A stretch of 64,000 nucleotides of DNA from Eubacterium multiforme (GCF_030813415.1 NZ_JAUSUF010000005.1:124001-188000), one strand, 5' to 3'; shown: positions 1 through 9,409, counted from the stretch's first letter. Program-made: numbers and translations. The notes: generated by a model from the sequence alone, not told the origin.

Positions 1-351
1 TATTTAGAAAATGAAAATAATACATTAGCTAATGAAATTAAAGCTCATATGTTTACTTTTGAAGATATAGTAAACCTTGATAAGATTTCAGTACAAAAGG
101 TATTAAAGTATGTAAATGTAAAAGATTTATCAATAGCATTAAAAGATGCTAATGATAGCATTATAAATACTATATTAGAAAACCAATCTATTAGGGCAGC
201 AGAGGAACTTAAAGAAGAGATTGAATTACTTGGCAAGGTAAAAGTATCACAGGTAGATGACGCTAAGAGAAAAATTGTAAATGTAGTTAGAAAGCTTGAA
301 AAAGATGGCGTTATAAGTAGTAGAAAAGGGGAGGAAGAAACCCTTGTCTAG
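1..351 (+). CDS. fliG: Flagellar motor switch protein FliG, C-terminal part (5' truncated by window)
   Basis: The reading frame is open from base 1, so the gene begins upstream of the window; about 116 residues are visible. The motif MFTFEDIVNLD near the start is the FliG C-terminal domain signature (usually MFxFEDIvxLD), followed by the helical domain whose charged residues touch MotA. FliG forms the cytoplasmic rotor ring and converts ion flow through MotA/MotB into torque. The stop codon overlaps the TTG start of fliH by 8 bases, so the two are translationally coupled. It is the first visible gene of the flagellar operon. Confidence 0.95.
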   Translation, partial: YLENENNTLANEIKAHMFTFEDIVNLDKISVQKVLKYVNVKDLSIALKDANDSIINTILENQSIRAAEELKEEIELLGKVKVSQVDDAKRKIVNVVRKLEKDGVISSRKGEEETLV

Positions 352-1096
352 ATTTACTGGTGTATTAAGAAGTGAAAATGTTGAAGTAAAAGGTAAGGTA
401 ATTTTAAAGGAATCTCAAGAAAATGGTTTTTTAAATGCTGAACAAAAGATGATTTTAGAAAAAGAAAATATAGAAAATAAAATTATAGAAGCAAAAAAAC
501 AATATGAAAAGATAATTATTGAAACAGAAAAGAAAAAGGACAACATAATTAAGGAAGCAAATGAAAAGTCTAAGACTATTGAGAAAAAAGCCTATGAAGA
601 GGGCTACAATCAAGGATTAAAAAATGGCTATGAAGATGGTTATAAGGAAGCTTATGAAGAAAATATAGAAAAAGCTATTTCTGAAAGTGAAAAGATTAAG
701 GAAGATGGATATAATACATTACTTAAAATAAATGAAAGTATAGCTAAATATATTGAAGAAAAGAAACATGATATATTAAATATTTCTATTAAAATTGCAG
801 AACAAGTTCTTAAAGAGAAATTTGAAGAAAGTGATTCTATGAATAAGATGCTTATAAAAATAATTGAAGAATATAGCCTTAAAAAAGACTTGATAATAAA
901 AGTTAATCCTAATTACATAGAAAAATTACAAATAAGTATAGATAAAATGATTAATGAATCAAAATCAAATCAAAAAGTATTTGTTATTCCAGATAGTAGT
1001 ATAGAAAAAGGAAATGCACAGATAGATATAGGTAATGGAAAGTTAACTGTAGGACTAGATGTGGTACTAGATAAAGTGAAAAGTGAACTGTTATAG
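344..1096 (+). CDS. fliH: Flagellar export ATPase regulator FliH
   Basis: 250 residues. FliH is the cytoplasmic stator of the flagellar type III export ATPase; it binds FliI and docks it at the export gate. The N-terminal half is charged coiled coil. Residues ~83-104 hold a GxxxGxxxGxxxG repeat (GYNQGLKNGYEDGYKEA), the helix-packing repeat typical of FliH. The C-terminal half matches the FliH/V-ATPase subunit E-like fold. The start is TTG at 344 inside the fliG end, with GGGGAGGAAG just upstream at 328-337; no ATG fits. The name rests on position between fliG and fliI plus the glycine repeat, as primary sequence is poorly conserved. Confidence 0.9.
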   Translation: MSRFTGVLRSENVEVKGKVILKESQENGFLNAEQKMILEKENIENKIIEAKKQYEKIIIETEKKKDNIIKEANEKSKTIEKKAYEEGYNQGLKNGYEDGYKEAYEENIEKAISESEKIKEDGYNTLLKINESIAKYIEEKKHDILNISIKIAEQVLKEKFEESDSMNKMLIKIIEEYSLKKDLIIKVNPNYIEKLQISIDKMINESKSNQKVFVIPDSSIEKGNAQIDIGNGKLTVGLDVVLDKVKSELL

Positions 1097-1104
1097 GAGG
1101 GTAT

Positions 1105-2412
1105 ATGATATCTTTAGATTTTGATAAAGAACTAATAAAAATTTCAAATATAACTCCATTTATATCAGAAGGAAAAGTTGAGAAGGTAATAGGTCTTACT
1201 ATTGAAGTGTCAGGATTAAAGGCATCTGTTGGAGAACTTTGTACTATATATAATGTAAGCAACACTCCAATAAATTGTGAAGTTGTTGGATTTAAAGAAT
1301 CCCAAATAATACTTATGCCTTTAGGAAATTTAGTTGGAATTGGACCAGGATGCAAAGTAATAGCAAGTGGAAATCCTTGCAGCGTTAAGTGTAGTGACAA
1401 ACTTTTGGGAAAAGTAATTGATCCTTTAGGGAATCCAATAGATGGAAGCAGAATATTAGGGGGAGAATTATGCAGCTTATTTAAGACTCCACCTGATCCT
1501 ATGAAGAGAAAGAGAATTAAAAATGTTATGCCAACAGGTATAAAAGCTATTGATGGATTTATTACCTGTGGTGAAGGGCAAAGAATTGGTATTTTTGCAG
1601 GAAGTGGTGTTGGTAAAAGTACAACCCTTGGAATGATAGCAAGGTCTGCAGAGGCAGAAGTTAATGTTATTGCATTAATAGGGGAAAGAGGTAGAGAAGT
1701 TCTGGATTTCATAGAAAGAGATTTAGGGGAAGAAGGAATGAAAAAGTCAGTTGTAGTTTGCGCAACATCAGATAAGCCACCTTTAGTTAGATTAAAGGGA
1801 GCATTAACTGCAACATCTATTGCAGAATACTTTAGAGATCAAGGTAAAAAAGTAATACTTATGATGGACTCTGTTACAAGATTTGCAATGGCACAAAGAG
1901 AAATTGGATTAGCTATAGGAGAGCCGCCAGCTCAAAAAGGATATACTCCATCTGTTTTTGCTGAACTACCAAAGTTAATGGAGAGAAGTGGCTTATCAGA
2001 TAAAGGTTCAATAACTGCATTTTATACTGTTTTAGTTGATGGAGATGATTTTAATGAACCTATTGCAGATGCTGTAAGAGGAATATTAGATGGGCATATA
2101 GTTTTATCAAGGGATTTAGCTCACAAAAATCATTATCCCGCAATAGATATATCAAATAGTGTAAGTCGTCTTATGAATGATATATGTGATGATGAGCATA
2201 AAGCTGTAGCATCTTATGCTAGAGATTTAATAGCTACATATAAAGAGGCTGAAGATTTAATTAATATAGGAGCCTATGAAAATGGATCAAATCCTAAAAT
2301 TGATAAATCTATAGAATTTATAGATGACATTAATAACTATTTAAAACAGGGAGTAAATGAAAGTAATACTTTTGATGAAAATATAAGCAGTTTAAAAAAT
2401 ATATTTAGATAA
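1105..2412 (+). CDS. fliI: Flagellum-specific export ATPase FliI
   Basis: 435 residues, normal for the family. FliI is the hexameric F1-beta-like ATPase that energises unfolding and export of flagellar substrates. Walker A is visible as GIFAGSGVGKST, Walker B as VILMMDSVTRFAMAQRE, and the family signature as GEPPAQKGYTPSVFAELPKL. The N-terminal ~90 residues form the beta-barrel domain and the C-terminal ~100 the helical substrate-binding domain. ATG at 1105 follows AGGAGGG at the correct spacing, 8 bases after fliH. It works with FliH, FliJ and the FliOPQR-FlhAB gate encoded downstream. Confidence 0.97.
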   Translation: MISLDFDKELIKISNITPFISEGKVEKVIGLTIEVSGLKASVGELCTIYNVSNTPINCEVVGFKESQIILMPLGNLVGIGPGCKVIASGNPCSVKCSDKLLGKVIDPLGNPIDGSRILGGELCSLFKTPPDPMKRKRIKNVMPTGIKAIDGFITCGEGQRIGIFAGSGVGKSTTLGMIARSAEAEVNVIALIGERGREVLDFIERDLGEEGMKKSVVVCATSDKPPLVRLKGALTATSIAEYFRDQGKKVILMMDSVTRFAMAQREIGLAIGEPPAQKGYTPSVFAELPKLMERSGLSDKGSITAFYTVLVDGDDFNEPIADAVRGILDGHIVLSRDLAHKNHYPAIDISNSVSRLMNDICDDEHKAVASYARDLIATYKEAEDLINIGAYENGSNPKIDKSIEFIDDINNYLKQGVNESNTFDENISSLKNIFR

Positions 2413-2425
2413 GAGGTAATTAGCA

Positions 2426-2866
2426 TTGGATAATTTTAGATTTAAACTTCAAAAAGTATTAGATATAAAAATTAAAAATGAAGATGAAAGTAAAATTAAA
2501 TATTCAAAAGTGCAAAATGAAAAAAGGTTTATAGAAAGAAAATTAGAGAATCTTAAAGCTAATTATGAAAAATATTCAGAGAATATAAAGTGCGAGGATA
2601 CAATTTCAAGAAAAATAGTTTCTAATTATTTATATTCTTTATCAAGGTCAATTGAAGAGACTAATGAGGATTTAAATGATAAAAATAATTTATTAAAGGA
2701 AGTTAAATTAGAACTTTTAAATAGGCAAATAGAAAGAAAGTCATTAGAGAAACTTAAGGAAAATAAGCATAAAGCATTTGTAAAAGAAGAGGAACATAAG
2801 GAACAAATAGCAAATGATGAGTTTGGAATGTATGCATTTTTAAGAAATAGAGCTCAAATTGTTTAG
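2426..2866 (+). CDS. fliJ: Flagellar export chaperone FliJ
   Basis: 146 residues, almost wholly charged and helical with no glycine-rich or hydrophobic stretch, as expected of the antiparallel coiled coil of FliJ. FliJ inserts in the central pore of the FliI hexamer and contacts FlhA, and it helps recycle chaperones. The N-terminus FRFKLQKVLDIK is the characteristic FliJ opening (xFxLQxVLdyr). The start is TTG at 2426 after GAGGT. The gene sits between fliI and fliK, its usual place in Firmicutes. Confidence 0.9.
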   Translation: MDNFRFKLQKVLDIKIKNEDESKIKYSKVQNEKRFIERKLENLKANYEKYSENIKCEDTISRKIVSNYLYSLSRSIEETNEDLNDKNNLLKEVKLELLNRQIERKSLEKLKENKHKAFVKEEEHKEQIANDEFGMYAFLRNRAQIV

Positions 2867-2876
2867 GAGTTAGATT

Positions 2877-4322
2877 ATGAAAATAGACATGTTAGAAATG
2901 AAAGTTAATTATAAAAATAGTGACATTGTAAAAGATTCGAAAAGTAAAGATGAATTCATATCTATTTTAGATGAAAAAGCTTTAGATAGTATAAATATTC
3001 AAGATATAAATATTCTTCATAAGGGTAAGCCTGATGAAGATGAAAAAATAGATGACAAATTAAATGAAATCCTATCTTTATTATTAAATAAACTTAACAT
3101 AATTAATGGGAACATTTTACAGGAAGAAGAGAGTAAAGGTATTACTGAAGATGTTAAAGAAGATCCTAAAAAAGTTATAGATACCATAAATACAATAAAA
3201 AGTTCTTTAAATAATGATATAAAAGCTAATGAAAGTAATAAGGATTTAAAAAACATATTTAATGTTAAAAATATTAGCACATATAAACTAGATAAAATAG
3301 AAAAGATATTTGAACTAATAGAAAATAGGGATATTAAAAAAATTAGTGAATTAATAAATATAGATAATACCAACATAGAAGATTTTAAAGAAATCTCTAA
3401 AAATAAACAAAGTGATATTAGCTTAAATAATTTAAAAGATTATATTTTAAATATTTTTAATGAAGCAAAGGCTGATACTAAATTATTAAAGGATAATAAG
3501 GATTTAATGGTTAGTAGAAATATAGTTAAAGTTTCCAAAGATGATATGGATATATTAAATTATATAGCGTTAGATAAAAATAAATTTAATAAATATAACA
3601 ATTTGAATTTAAACACAGAGGAAACTACTAAAGAAAATAATGTAACACCATTAAATCAAAATGGACATTTAGAAGAAGATAGGGAAATTATAAATAACAA
3701 AACCTTTAATAATGTTAATGTAACAAATAATGATTTAAATAACTTAGATTATAAAAAGGAAGATTTGAAAAGCAAAATAGATAATGGATTAGAAATAAAA
3801 CCTAATAATAATCTAGATAAAAATGGGATAACTTCTAATATAACGAGCATAGAAAACAACAATTTAAATAATATATCAAATGATAATAGAACTATTGTTG
3901 TTAGGAGAGAATTTATTAAAAATGATGTTGTTCAGGGAATAAATTATCTTAAAAATCATAAGTTAGAAAAAATAAATGTAATTATGAATCCTAAAGAATT
4001 AGGAACTATGAAAATAAGTGTTATAAAGACTTTAGATAAAAGTAATTATCTTATTAATGTAACTAACAAAGATACTTTACTTATGATTAAGGATAATTTA
4101 AATGAAATAAAGAATCATCTTATTAATATGAACTTAGATAGTAGAGATGTGAATGTTGAAGTTAAATTAGGTAACTTTGAAAATAGTTTTAATGAAGATA
4201 ATAATAGACAATTTAATGAAAATAATAGAGAAGAAAAAAGAGAAAAAACTTTTATTAAAGAAAATGATAGTGAATTAGAGAATACTTTTGTAGAAGATAC
4301 AAATATCAATTTATTAATATAG
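2877..4322 (+). CDS. fliK: Flagellar hook-length control protein FliK
   Basis: 481 residues. FliK is an exported ruler: it measures hook length and triggers the switch of FlhB from hook to filament substrates. The first ~330 residues are Asn/Lys/Asp-rich low-complexity sequence, typical of the flexible ruler. Residues ~340-440 form the Flg_hook domain, visible as the segment around LNPxELG-like INVIMNPKELGTMKIS. The C-terminal tail is acidic and polar. ATG at 2877 follows AGGAG. The ruler part evolves fast; the call relies on the C-terminal domain and position before flgD. Confidence 0.9.
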   Translation: MKIDMLEMKVNYKNSDIVKDSKSKDEFISILDEKALDSINIQDINILHKGKPDEDEKIDDKLNEILSLLLNKLNIINGNILQEEESKGITEDVKEDPKKVIDTINTIKSSLNNDIKANESNKDLKNIFNVKNISTYKLDKIEKIFELIENRDIKKISELINIDNTNIEDFKEISKNKQSDISLNNLKDYILNIFNEAKADTKLLKDNKDLMVSRNIVKVSKDDMDILNYIALDKNKFNKYNNLNLNTEETTKENNVTPLNQNGHLEEDREIINNKTFNNVNVTNNDLNNLDYKKEDLKSKIDNGLEIKPNNNLDKNGITSNITSIENNNLNNISNDNRTIVVRREFIKNDVVQGINYLKNHKLEKINVIMNPKELGTMKISVIKTLDKSNYLINVTNKDTLLMIKDNLNEIKNHLINMNLDSRDVNVEVKLGNFENSFNEDNNRQFNENNREEKREKTFIKENDSELENTFVEDTNINLLI

Positions 4323-4332
4323 GAGAATAAGT

Positions 4333-4803
4333 ATGAAAATAACTAGTGTAAAAGATATAGGTAATAATAGAACTGAAAATGGAACAAAAATAGTTGAAAA
4401 GGGAAAAGAAATTAATAAAGAAATATTTCTTAAGATGTTAGTAGGTCAAATGACTAATCAAGATCCATTAAACACTCAAGATCCATCACAATATATTACT
4501 CAGTTATCACAATTTTCTTCCTTAGAACAAATGATGAGTTTAAATGATTCTATAAAAAATTTAATAAACATGAATAATGGAATTTTAATTAATAGTTCAC
4601 TTCAAACAGCATCATCATTAATTGGGAAAAATGTAGAGGTAAATTCTTCAACAGAAGATGGAAGTATTAAAAAATTTGTTGGGGATATAAAAAGTGTATC
4701 TGTGGAAAATAATACAGTATTTTTAGAAGTTTCTCTAGATAATACCAAAGAAATAAAAAAGTTTAAGTATTCTGAATTAGTAAAAGTAAATTCAAGTAAA
4801 TAA
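4333..4803 (+). CDS. flgD: Flagellar hook assembly cap protein FlgD
   Basis: 156 residues. FlgD caps the growing hook and lets FlgE subunits fold beneath it. The N-terminal signature is clear: FLKMLVGQMTNQDPLNTQDPSQYITQLSQFSSLEQM, given here across residues ~36-71, matches the FlgD N-terminal family almost word for word. The protein is short compared with enterobacterial FlgD (~230), lacking most of the Tudor/FlgD_ig part, which is common in clostridia. ATG at 4333 follows AGGAG. It precedes flgE by 27 bases. Confidence 0.93.
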   Translation: MKITSVKDIGNNRTENGTKIVEKGKEINKEIFLKMLVGQMTNQDPLNTQDPSQYITQLSQFSSLEQMMSLNDSIKNLINMNNGILINSSLQTASSLIGKNVEVNSSTEDGSIKKFVGDIKSVSVENNTVFLEVSLDNTKEIKKFKYSELVKVNSSK

Positions 4804-4829
4804 CATAAGATTATAAGGAGGATATACAA

Positions 4830-5675
4830 ATGTTAAAATCAATGTATTCTGGAATAAGTGGTATGAAAGCTAATCAAACTAAGATGGATGTAGTAGGAAA
4901 CAATGTTGCAAATTCAGGAACTACTGCTTTTAAAAAGTCTGGAGTTAGATTTAGTGATGCATTAAATCAAACAATAATATATTCAAGTGCACCAGGAAAA
5001 AATGTAGGTGGAGTTAATCCTGGACAAGTTGGTATTGGAGTTAAAGTAGCAAGTGTAGAAAAATATATGACTCAAGGTGCTATTCAAACTACAGGAAGAC
5101 CTACAGATTTAGCAATAGATGGAGATGGATTTTTTATAATTCAAATGGATAAGAAAGAAGCTGTAATTGTTGAAGGATATACTAGAGATGGTTCCTTTTC
5201 TTTAGATGCTAATGGTAATTTAGTAACATCTAAAGGATATAAAGTATTAAATACAAAGAATGAACCTATAACAATTCCAAAGGAATATGGGGCAGCACCT
5301 GATGGTGTAAAAAAGAAGGTTGTTTCTTTTAATATTTCAACAGAAGGTAATTTAACATATCTTTTAGAAGATGGAACTAAGGTAGAAAATCTTCAAACTC
5401 TTAAACTTGCAGTATTTCAAAATGATGCTGGATTAGAAGCTAAAAATGGAAACATTTATTCAGAAACTGCAAATTCAGGAAAGCCTATGTATAACACTGG
5501 AGAAAAGTCAGCAAAAATTGGACTTATAAATCAAGGAGCTATAGAAATGGCTAATATTGATTTATCAGAAGAATTTACAGATATGATAGTTGCAACAAGA
5601 GCTTTCCAAGCATCAGGTAAAGTAATAACAACTAGTGATGAATTATTACAAGAAATATTAAATCTTAAAAGATAA
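4830..5675 (+). CDS. flgE: Flagellar hook protein FlgE
   Basis: 281 residues. FlgE polymerises into the hook, the universal joint between rod and filament. The N-terminal rod-family signature SGMKANQTKMDVVGNNVAN (residues ~10-28) and the C-terminal heptad-repeat segment around EFTDMIVATRAFQASGKVI define the flagellar basal-body rod/hook superfamily. Position after flgD and the central insertion identify it as FlgE rather than FlgG. It is short like the Bacillus protein. RBS AGGAGG precedes ATG. In many Firmicutes flbD follows; here motA starts 16 bases later and no flbD is present. Confidence 0.92.
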   Translation: MLKSMYSGISGMKANQTKMDVVGNNVANSGTTAFKKSGVRFSDALNQTIIYSSAPGKNVGGVNPGQVGIGVKVASVEKYMTQGAIQTTGRPTDLAIDGDGFFIIQMDKKEAVIVEGYTRDGSFSLDANGNLVTSKGYKVLNTKNEPITIPKEYGAAPDGVKKKVVSFNISTEGNLTYLLEDGTKVENLQTLKLAVFQNDAGLEAKNGNIYSETANSGKPMYNTGEKSAKIGLINQGAIEMANIDLSEEFTDMIVATRAFQASGKVITTSDELLQEILNLKR

Positions 5676-5691
5676 ATAAGAGGGTAAGGAT

Positions 5692-6507
5692 ATGAAAAGA
5701 CAAGATATATTAACACCTATTGGTATATTATTAGGAATAGGATTTATGATTTTTGCTATATCTCAAGGATCTGTTGGGATAAATGCATTTTATGATTTTA
5801 TATCAATAATTATAACTGTAGGAGGTTCTTTTGCAGCTGTATTAATTACATTTCCATTAGATGATATTAGATTATTTCTTCGCATGAATTCAAAGTTATT
5901 TACAAATCCTTCTATGTCAAAGGTTAAAACAATTGATATGTTTAAAGATTTATCTATAAAGGCAAGAAGAGATGGGCTACTTAGTTTAGAAAATGAACTT
6001 GGAGGCATTAAAGATGACTTTCTAAAAAGTGGTTTAGAATTAGTTATTGATGGAATTGATGATAAATTAATAGAAGAAGTAATGAATAATAAAATAACAG
6101 AAATTGAAAACAGATACAATAAAGGAGCAAAAATATTTAAAACATGGGGATCATATGCTCCTGCATTTGGTATGTTAGGTACCCTTATTGGACTTATTCA
6201 AATGCTTGCAAAACTTGATAATCCAGATGTTATAGCAAGTGGAATGGCAAAGGCACTTATTACAACTTTCTATGGTGCTTTATTAGCTAATTTAATATTA
6301 AATCCTTTAGGATTTAACCTACAAAATAAGGCTGAAAAAGAAGCTGAAAATAAAGAGATGATGTTAGTAGGTATTTTATGTATTAAAAATTCTGAAACAA
6401 CAAGAGTTTTAGAAGAAAAATTAATGAGTTTTTTAACAGAAAAAGAAAAGAAAAAATATATGAATGAAAAAAATAGAAATAAGAAGGTAGAGATGAATGT
6501 CGCGTAA
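5692..6507 (+). CDS. motA: Flagellar motor stator protein MotA
   Basis: 271 residues with four predicted membrane segments (near residues 8-26, 34-54, 150-172 and 182-202). MotA surrounds a MotB dimer to form the ion-driven stator that pushes on FliG. The large cytoplasmic loop (~60-145) carries the charged residues for FliG contact. The segment around WGSYAPAFGMLGTLIGLIQML is the conserved third membrane helix of MotA. Its 3' end overlaps motB by 11 bases, so the stator subunits are translationally coupled. Confidence 0.95.
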   Translation: MKRQDILTPIGILLGIGFMIFAISQGSVGINAFYDFISIIITVGGSFAAVLITFPLDDIRLFLRMNSKLFTNPSMSKVKTIDMFKDLSIKARRDGLLSLENELGGIKDDFLKSGLELVIDGIDDKLIEEVMNNKITEIENRYNKGAKIFKTWGSYAPAFGMLGTLIGLIQMLAKLDNPDVIASGMAKALITTFYGALLANLILNPLGFNLQNKAEKEAENKEMMLVGILCIKNSETTRVLEEKLMSFLTEKEKKKYMNEKNRNKKVEMNVA

Positions 6508-7210
6508 AAAAAGAAAGACAGATGATATTAATTCAAATGGCTGGATGGATACATATGCTGATACAATAACTTTGCTTTTAACATTTTTTATATTACTATA
6601 TTCCTTTTCAACAACTGATAACAAGAAACTTAAGCTTATTGCTGCTGCCTTTGAAAATAACATGCTAGGAAAGACAACTAATCAGGCAACTGGTGGAGGA
6701 AATGCTGAGGCAGCAATTAAAACAGAGTATGAAAATCTTGTAGATAAAGTAAATGAAATAATAAAGAAAAATGATTTGGAGAAAGTTATTAAGGTTAGAG
6801 AAGAAGATTCTGGAGTAGTTCTTCAGCTTAGTGATAGTATTTTATTTGATTCAGGAAGAGCAGAACTTAAAAAAGATAGCACAAAGGTATTAGATGTAAT
6901 AAGTAATATTATTCCTAAGATAACCAATGAAATTAGTGTTCAAGGACATACGGATAACGTTCCAATACATAATAGTAAATATGAGTCAAACTGGGAACTA
7001 TCTACAGCTAGAGCTGTAACTGTACTTCAGTATTTTATTGAGGTTAAAAAAATTAATCCTAAGAGATTCTCTGCAAATGGATATGGAGAATATAGACCAT
7101 TAGTATCAAATAGTAATGATAAAAATAGATCAATTAATAGAAGAGTTGATATAGTAATTATGCAACAAAGAAATGTTAAAAAGGTAAGTGCTAAGGAATT
7201 ACAGAAATAA
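6497..7210 (+). CDS. motB: Flagellar motor stator protein MotB
   Basis: 237 residues. There is one N-terminal membrane helix (residues ~20-40) with the ion-binding aspartate in YADTITLLLTFF (Asp22), then a plug/linker and a C-terminal OmpA-like peptidoglycan-binding domain. The latter shows VQGHTDNVPIHN and RFSANGYGEYRP, the canonical peptidoglycan anchor motifs. ATG at 6497 lies inside the 3' end of motA. fliL, which often follows motB, is missing; fliO follows instead. Confidence 0.95.
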   Translation: MSRKKRKTDDINSNGWMDTYADTITLLLTFFILLYSFSTTDNKKLKLIAAAFENNMLGKTTNQATGGGNAEAAIKTEYENLVDKVNEIIKKNDLEKVIKVREEDSGVVLQLSDSILFDSGRAELKKDSTKVLDVISNIIPKITNEISVQGHTDNVPIHNSKYESNWELSTARAVTVLQYFIEVKKINPKRFSANGYGEYRPLVSNSNDKNRSINRRVDIVIMQQRNVKKVSAKELQK

Positions 7211-7243
7211 GAAAATTAAAAAAGGGAAGGAAGTTAAGGAAAT

Positions 7244-7627
7244 ATGGATAAAACAATCATACAGTATTTAATAAATTGTATTGTATTTATACCAATTGGG
7301 GTACTATTAATGGTTATTTCTATAAGACTTAGCAAAAAAAATTTAAATAAAATAAATTCAGGTATATATGTTCAAGTTATTGAAAAATTTAATTTAAATA
7401 AAGATTTAAGTCTTTATTTTATAAAGACAGGCTCCACTGGATGTGTGCTAATAGCCTCAGCACATAATACAGAGAAAATAAAAGAGTTAGATGAAGATGA
7501 AATGGATGAAATAATGAGTATGAAAGCAAAAAGTCAAAATTCTATAAACTTATCTAAAATATCAAGTATATCTAATATAGATTTTAAGGATATTTTAAAT
7601 AAAAAATTCATTGGGAAAAAAAGATAA
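7244..7627 (+). CDS. fliO: Flagellar biosynthesis protein FliO (FliZ-type)
   Basis: 127 residues with one N-terminal membrane helix (residues ~9-28) followed by a small basic beta-domain and an acidic tail. FliO assists assembly of the FliP-FliR export-gate core. The post-helix segment IQVIEKFNLNKDLSLYFIKTG resembles FliO/FliZ (vvervxLgkdxsLylvkvG). FliL was considered because the gene follows motB, but the soluble domain is too small and the pattern is FliO. The stop overlaps the fliP start (TAATG). Confidence 0.82.
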   Translation: MDKTIIQYLINCIVFIPIGVLLMVISIRLSKKNLNKINSGIYVQVIEKFNLNKDLSLYFIKTGSTGCVLIASAHNTEKIKELDEDEMDEIMSMKAKSQNSINLSKISSISNIDFKDILNKKFIGKKR

Positions 7628-8295
7628 TGGATGTATTAAATAGGCTTCTTACAAATAACGCAAGTATGACACCAATGATGAAGGTGTTTTTCTTAATGAC
7701 AGCTCTTATGTTTATAACAGCAATAATCTTTATGATGACAAGCTTTGTAAGAGTAATAATTACATTTTCATTTATTAAATCAGCCTTAGGAGCTCAGCAG
7801 ATAATTCCAAATCAAATACTTATTGGACTTGCATTGTGTATAACTATGTTTATAATGACTCCAGTAGTTAATGATGTTGTGGATAAATCTATACAACCGT
7901 ACATAAAAAATGAAATTAAGCTACCAAAGGCAGTGGAAGAGGCAAAAAAACCAATTGTAGGATTTTTATTAAAACAAACAAGAGATAAAGACTTAGAGTT
8001 ATTTATAAATAACTCACCAAAAAAAATAGTTGTAAAAGATAAAAAAGATTTACCTTTAACAATAATAGTACCCGCATTTGCTATAAGTGAATTAAAAACA
8101 GCATTCCAAATAGGATTTATTATTTATATACCATTTTTAGTTATAGATTTAATAGTGTCCAGTGTGCTTATGTCTATGGGAATGTTTATGCTTCCACCGG
8201 CAATGGTATCTCTCCCATTTAAGTTATTATTATTTGTAATGGTTGACGGATGGGGATTATTGGTGAAATCTTTAATACAAAGTTTTACAGGATAG
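7627..8295 (+). CDS. fliP: Flagellar export gate protein FliP
   Basis: 222 residues. FliP forms the pentameric core of the export gate in the basal-body membrane. Signatures MTSFVRVIITFSFIKSALG and the C-terminal MSMGMFMLPPAMVSLPFK are diagnostic. Most FliP proteins have a cleaved signal peptide and are ~245-255 residues; this one begins almost directly at the first mature helix, so the cleaved leader seems absent. It starts one base within the fliO stop. Confidence 0.96.
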   Translation: MDVLNRLLTNNASMTPMMKVFFLMTALMFITAIIFMMTSFVRVIITFSFIKSALGAQQIIPNQILIGLALCITMFIMTPVVNDVVDKSIQPYIKNEIKLPKAVEEAKKPIVGFLLKQTRDKDLELFINNSPKKIVVKDKKDLPLTIIVPAFAISELKTAFQIGFIIYIPFLVIDLIVSSVLMSMGMFMLPPAMVSLPFKLLLFVMVDGWGLLVKSLIQSFTG

Positions 8296-8305
8296 GAGAA
8301 AAGCT

Positions 8306-8575
8306 ATGAGTGAAATGGCAATAATGACAATAGTAAAAAAAGCTCTATCAACAGGTGTTATGGTGGCAGGTCCTATTTTAGCTATATCATTAATTGTAGG
8401 ATTAATAATAAGTATATTTCAAGCAACAACACAAATTCAAGAGCAAACTTTAACTTTTGTACCTAAGCTTGTTGCAATTATATTAGTTTTAATTATAGGT
8501 GGACCATGGATGTTTAATAAACTAATAATGCTAACAAATGAGCTATTTAATATTATAGCTACTATAAATAAGTAA
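8306..8575 (+). CDS. fliQ: Flagellar export gate protein FliQ
   Basis: 89 residues, exactly the family size, with two membrane helices (residues ~17-39 and ~52-75). Motifs GLIISIFQATTQIQEQTLTFVPK are those of FliQ, four copies of which surround the FliP5-FliR1 gate. ATG at 8306 follows AGGAGA. fliR begins one base after the stop. Confidence 0.96.
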   Translation: MSEMAIMTIVKKALSTGVMVAGPILAISLIVGLIISIFQATTQIQEQTLTFVPKLVAIILVLIIGGPWMFNKLIMLTNELFNIIATINK

Positions 8576-8576
8576 T

Positions 8577-9329
8577 ATGTTTATTTATATAGTTATTAGA
8601 ATAGCTGCCTTTTTTGTAGCTACTAATATTATATTTCCAAATGGAACGCCGCAAGTTTTTAAAGTATGTTTTTCAATATTTTTATCAATTATAATCGGAA
8701 TAAATGTTGATAGTAATATTGTAGTAGAAAATGCCTTTGAATTATTAAGGCTTGGCTTTTTAGAAACAATAAATGGATTAGTGTTAGGATATATAGTTAA
8801 TATATGTTTTTATAGTTTAAGGTTAGGTGGGAAATTAATAGATAACCAGTTAGGATTGTCTATGGCAAGCATATATGATCCTAATGTCCACAGCCAATCT
8901 ACAATTATGGAAAATATGATGTACTTCATTGGAATAGTAGTATTTTTTGGATTAAATATACATCACATTCTAATAGGATCTATACAAAAGAGTTTTGAAA
9001 TAATACCAGTTGGTCAATGTATACTAAAAAATAATTTAAGTTATATTTTAAAAATATTTTCAAGCTACTTTATTTTAGGAATTAAATTAGCTATACCAAT
9101 AATAGTTGTTCTTATAATAACAGATTTAATAACTGGAATAATATCAAGAAGTATTTCAGGATTAAATGTAATGATAATTGGAATGCCTTTAAAGATGCTA
9201 GTTGGATTAGTATTCTTTTTAAGCATGTTGCCATTTATAATAAGTGGAATGCATGAGATGTTTAAAGGGTTAATAGGTGTTTTAGATGGAACATTTGGAT
9301 TTAATATAACTAGTATAATTTTGATTTAA
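8577..9329 (+). CDS. fliR: Flagellar export gate protein FliR
   Basis: 250 residues with six or so hydrophobic helices. FliR is the single-copy subunit that completes the FliP5-FliQ4-FliR1 export gate. The segment GGKLIDNQLGLSMASIYDP is the conserved FliR core. In many clostridia fliR is fused to flhB as one gene; here it ends at TAA 9327-9329, and a second in-frame TAA follows at 9360-9362. flhB downstream is in the same reading frame. See the finding on this junction. Confidence 0.94.
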   Translation: MFIYIVIRIAAFFVATNIIFPNGTPQVFKVCFSIFLSIIIGINVDSNIVVENAFELLRLGFLETINGLVLGYIVNICFYSLRLGGKLIDNQLGLSMASIYDPNVHSQSTIMENMMYFIGIVVFFGLNIHHILIGSIQKSFEIIPVGQCILKNNLSYILKIFSSYFILGIKLAIPIIVVLIITDLITGIISRSISGLNVMIIGMPLKMLVGLVFFLSMLPFIISGMHEMFKGLIGVLDGTFGFNITSIILI

Positions 9330-9333
9330 AAAA

Positions 9334-9409
9334 GCCTATGTTTTAGGTTAAAGCCTTATTAAGATGGGGTTATAGTTTTAGCTAAAATAAACATTAGTTT
9401 AAAAGGTAG
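9334..9409. repeat. ~78-bp imperfect palindromic repeat, copy A (between fliR and flhB)
   Basis: The right half (GTTTTAGCTAAAATAAAC..TTTAAAAGG) matches the right arm of copy B at 41981-42059, and the left end GCCTATGTTTTA matches the left arms of B and C. Length (76 bp) agrees with the other copies (79 and 78 bp). The left arm is more degraded. It fills most of the fliR-flhB gap and carries the second in-frame stop codon. Confidence 0.55.

Noticed and set aside
984..1712. Large opposite-strand ORF over fliH/fliI, and similar ones over thiT-strand, ABC and glmM genes
   Set aside because: No RBS, no recognisable domain and full overlap with well-supported genes.
7244..7627. Gene after motB as fliL
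   Set aside because: Soluble domain is too small and its sequence pattern and position before fliP fit fliO.
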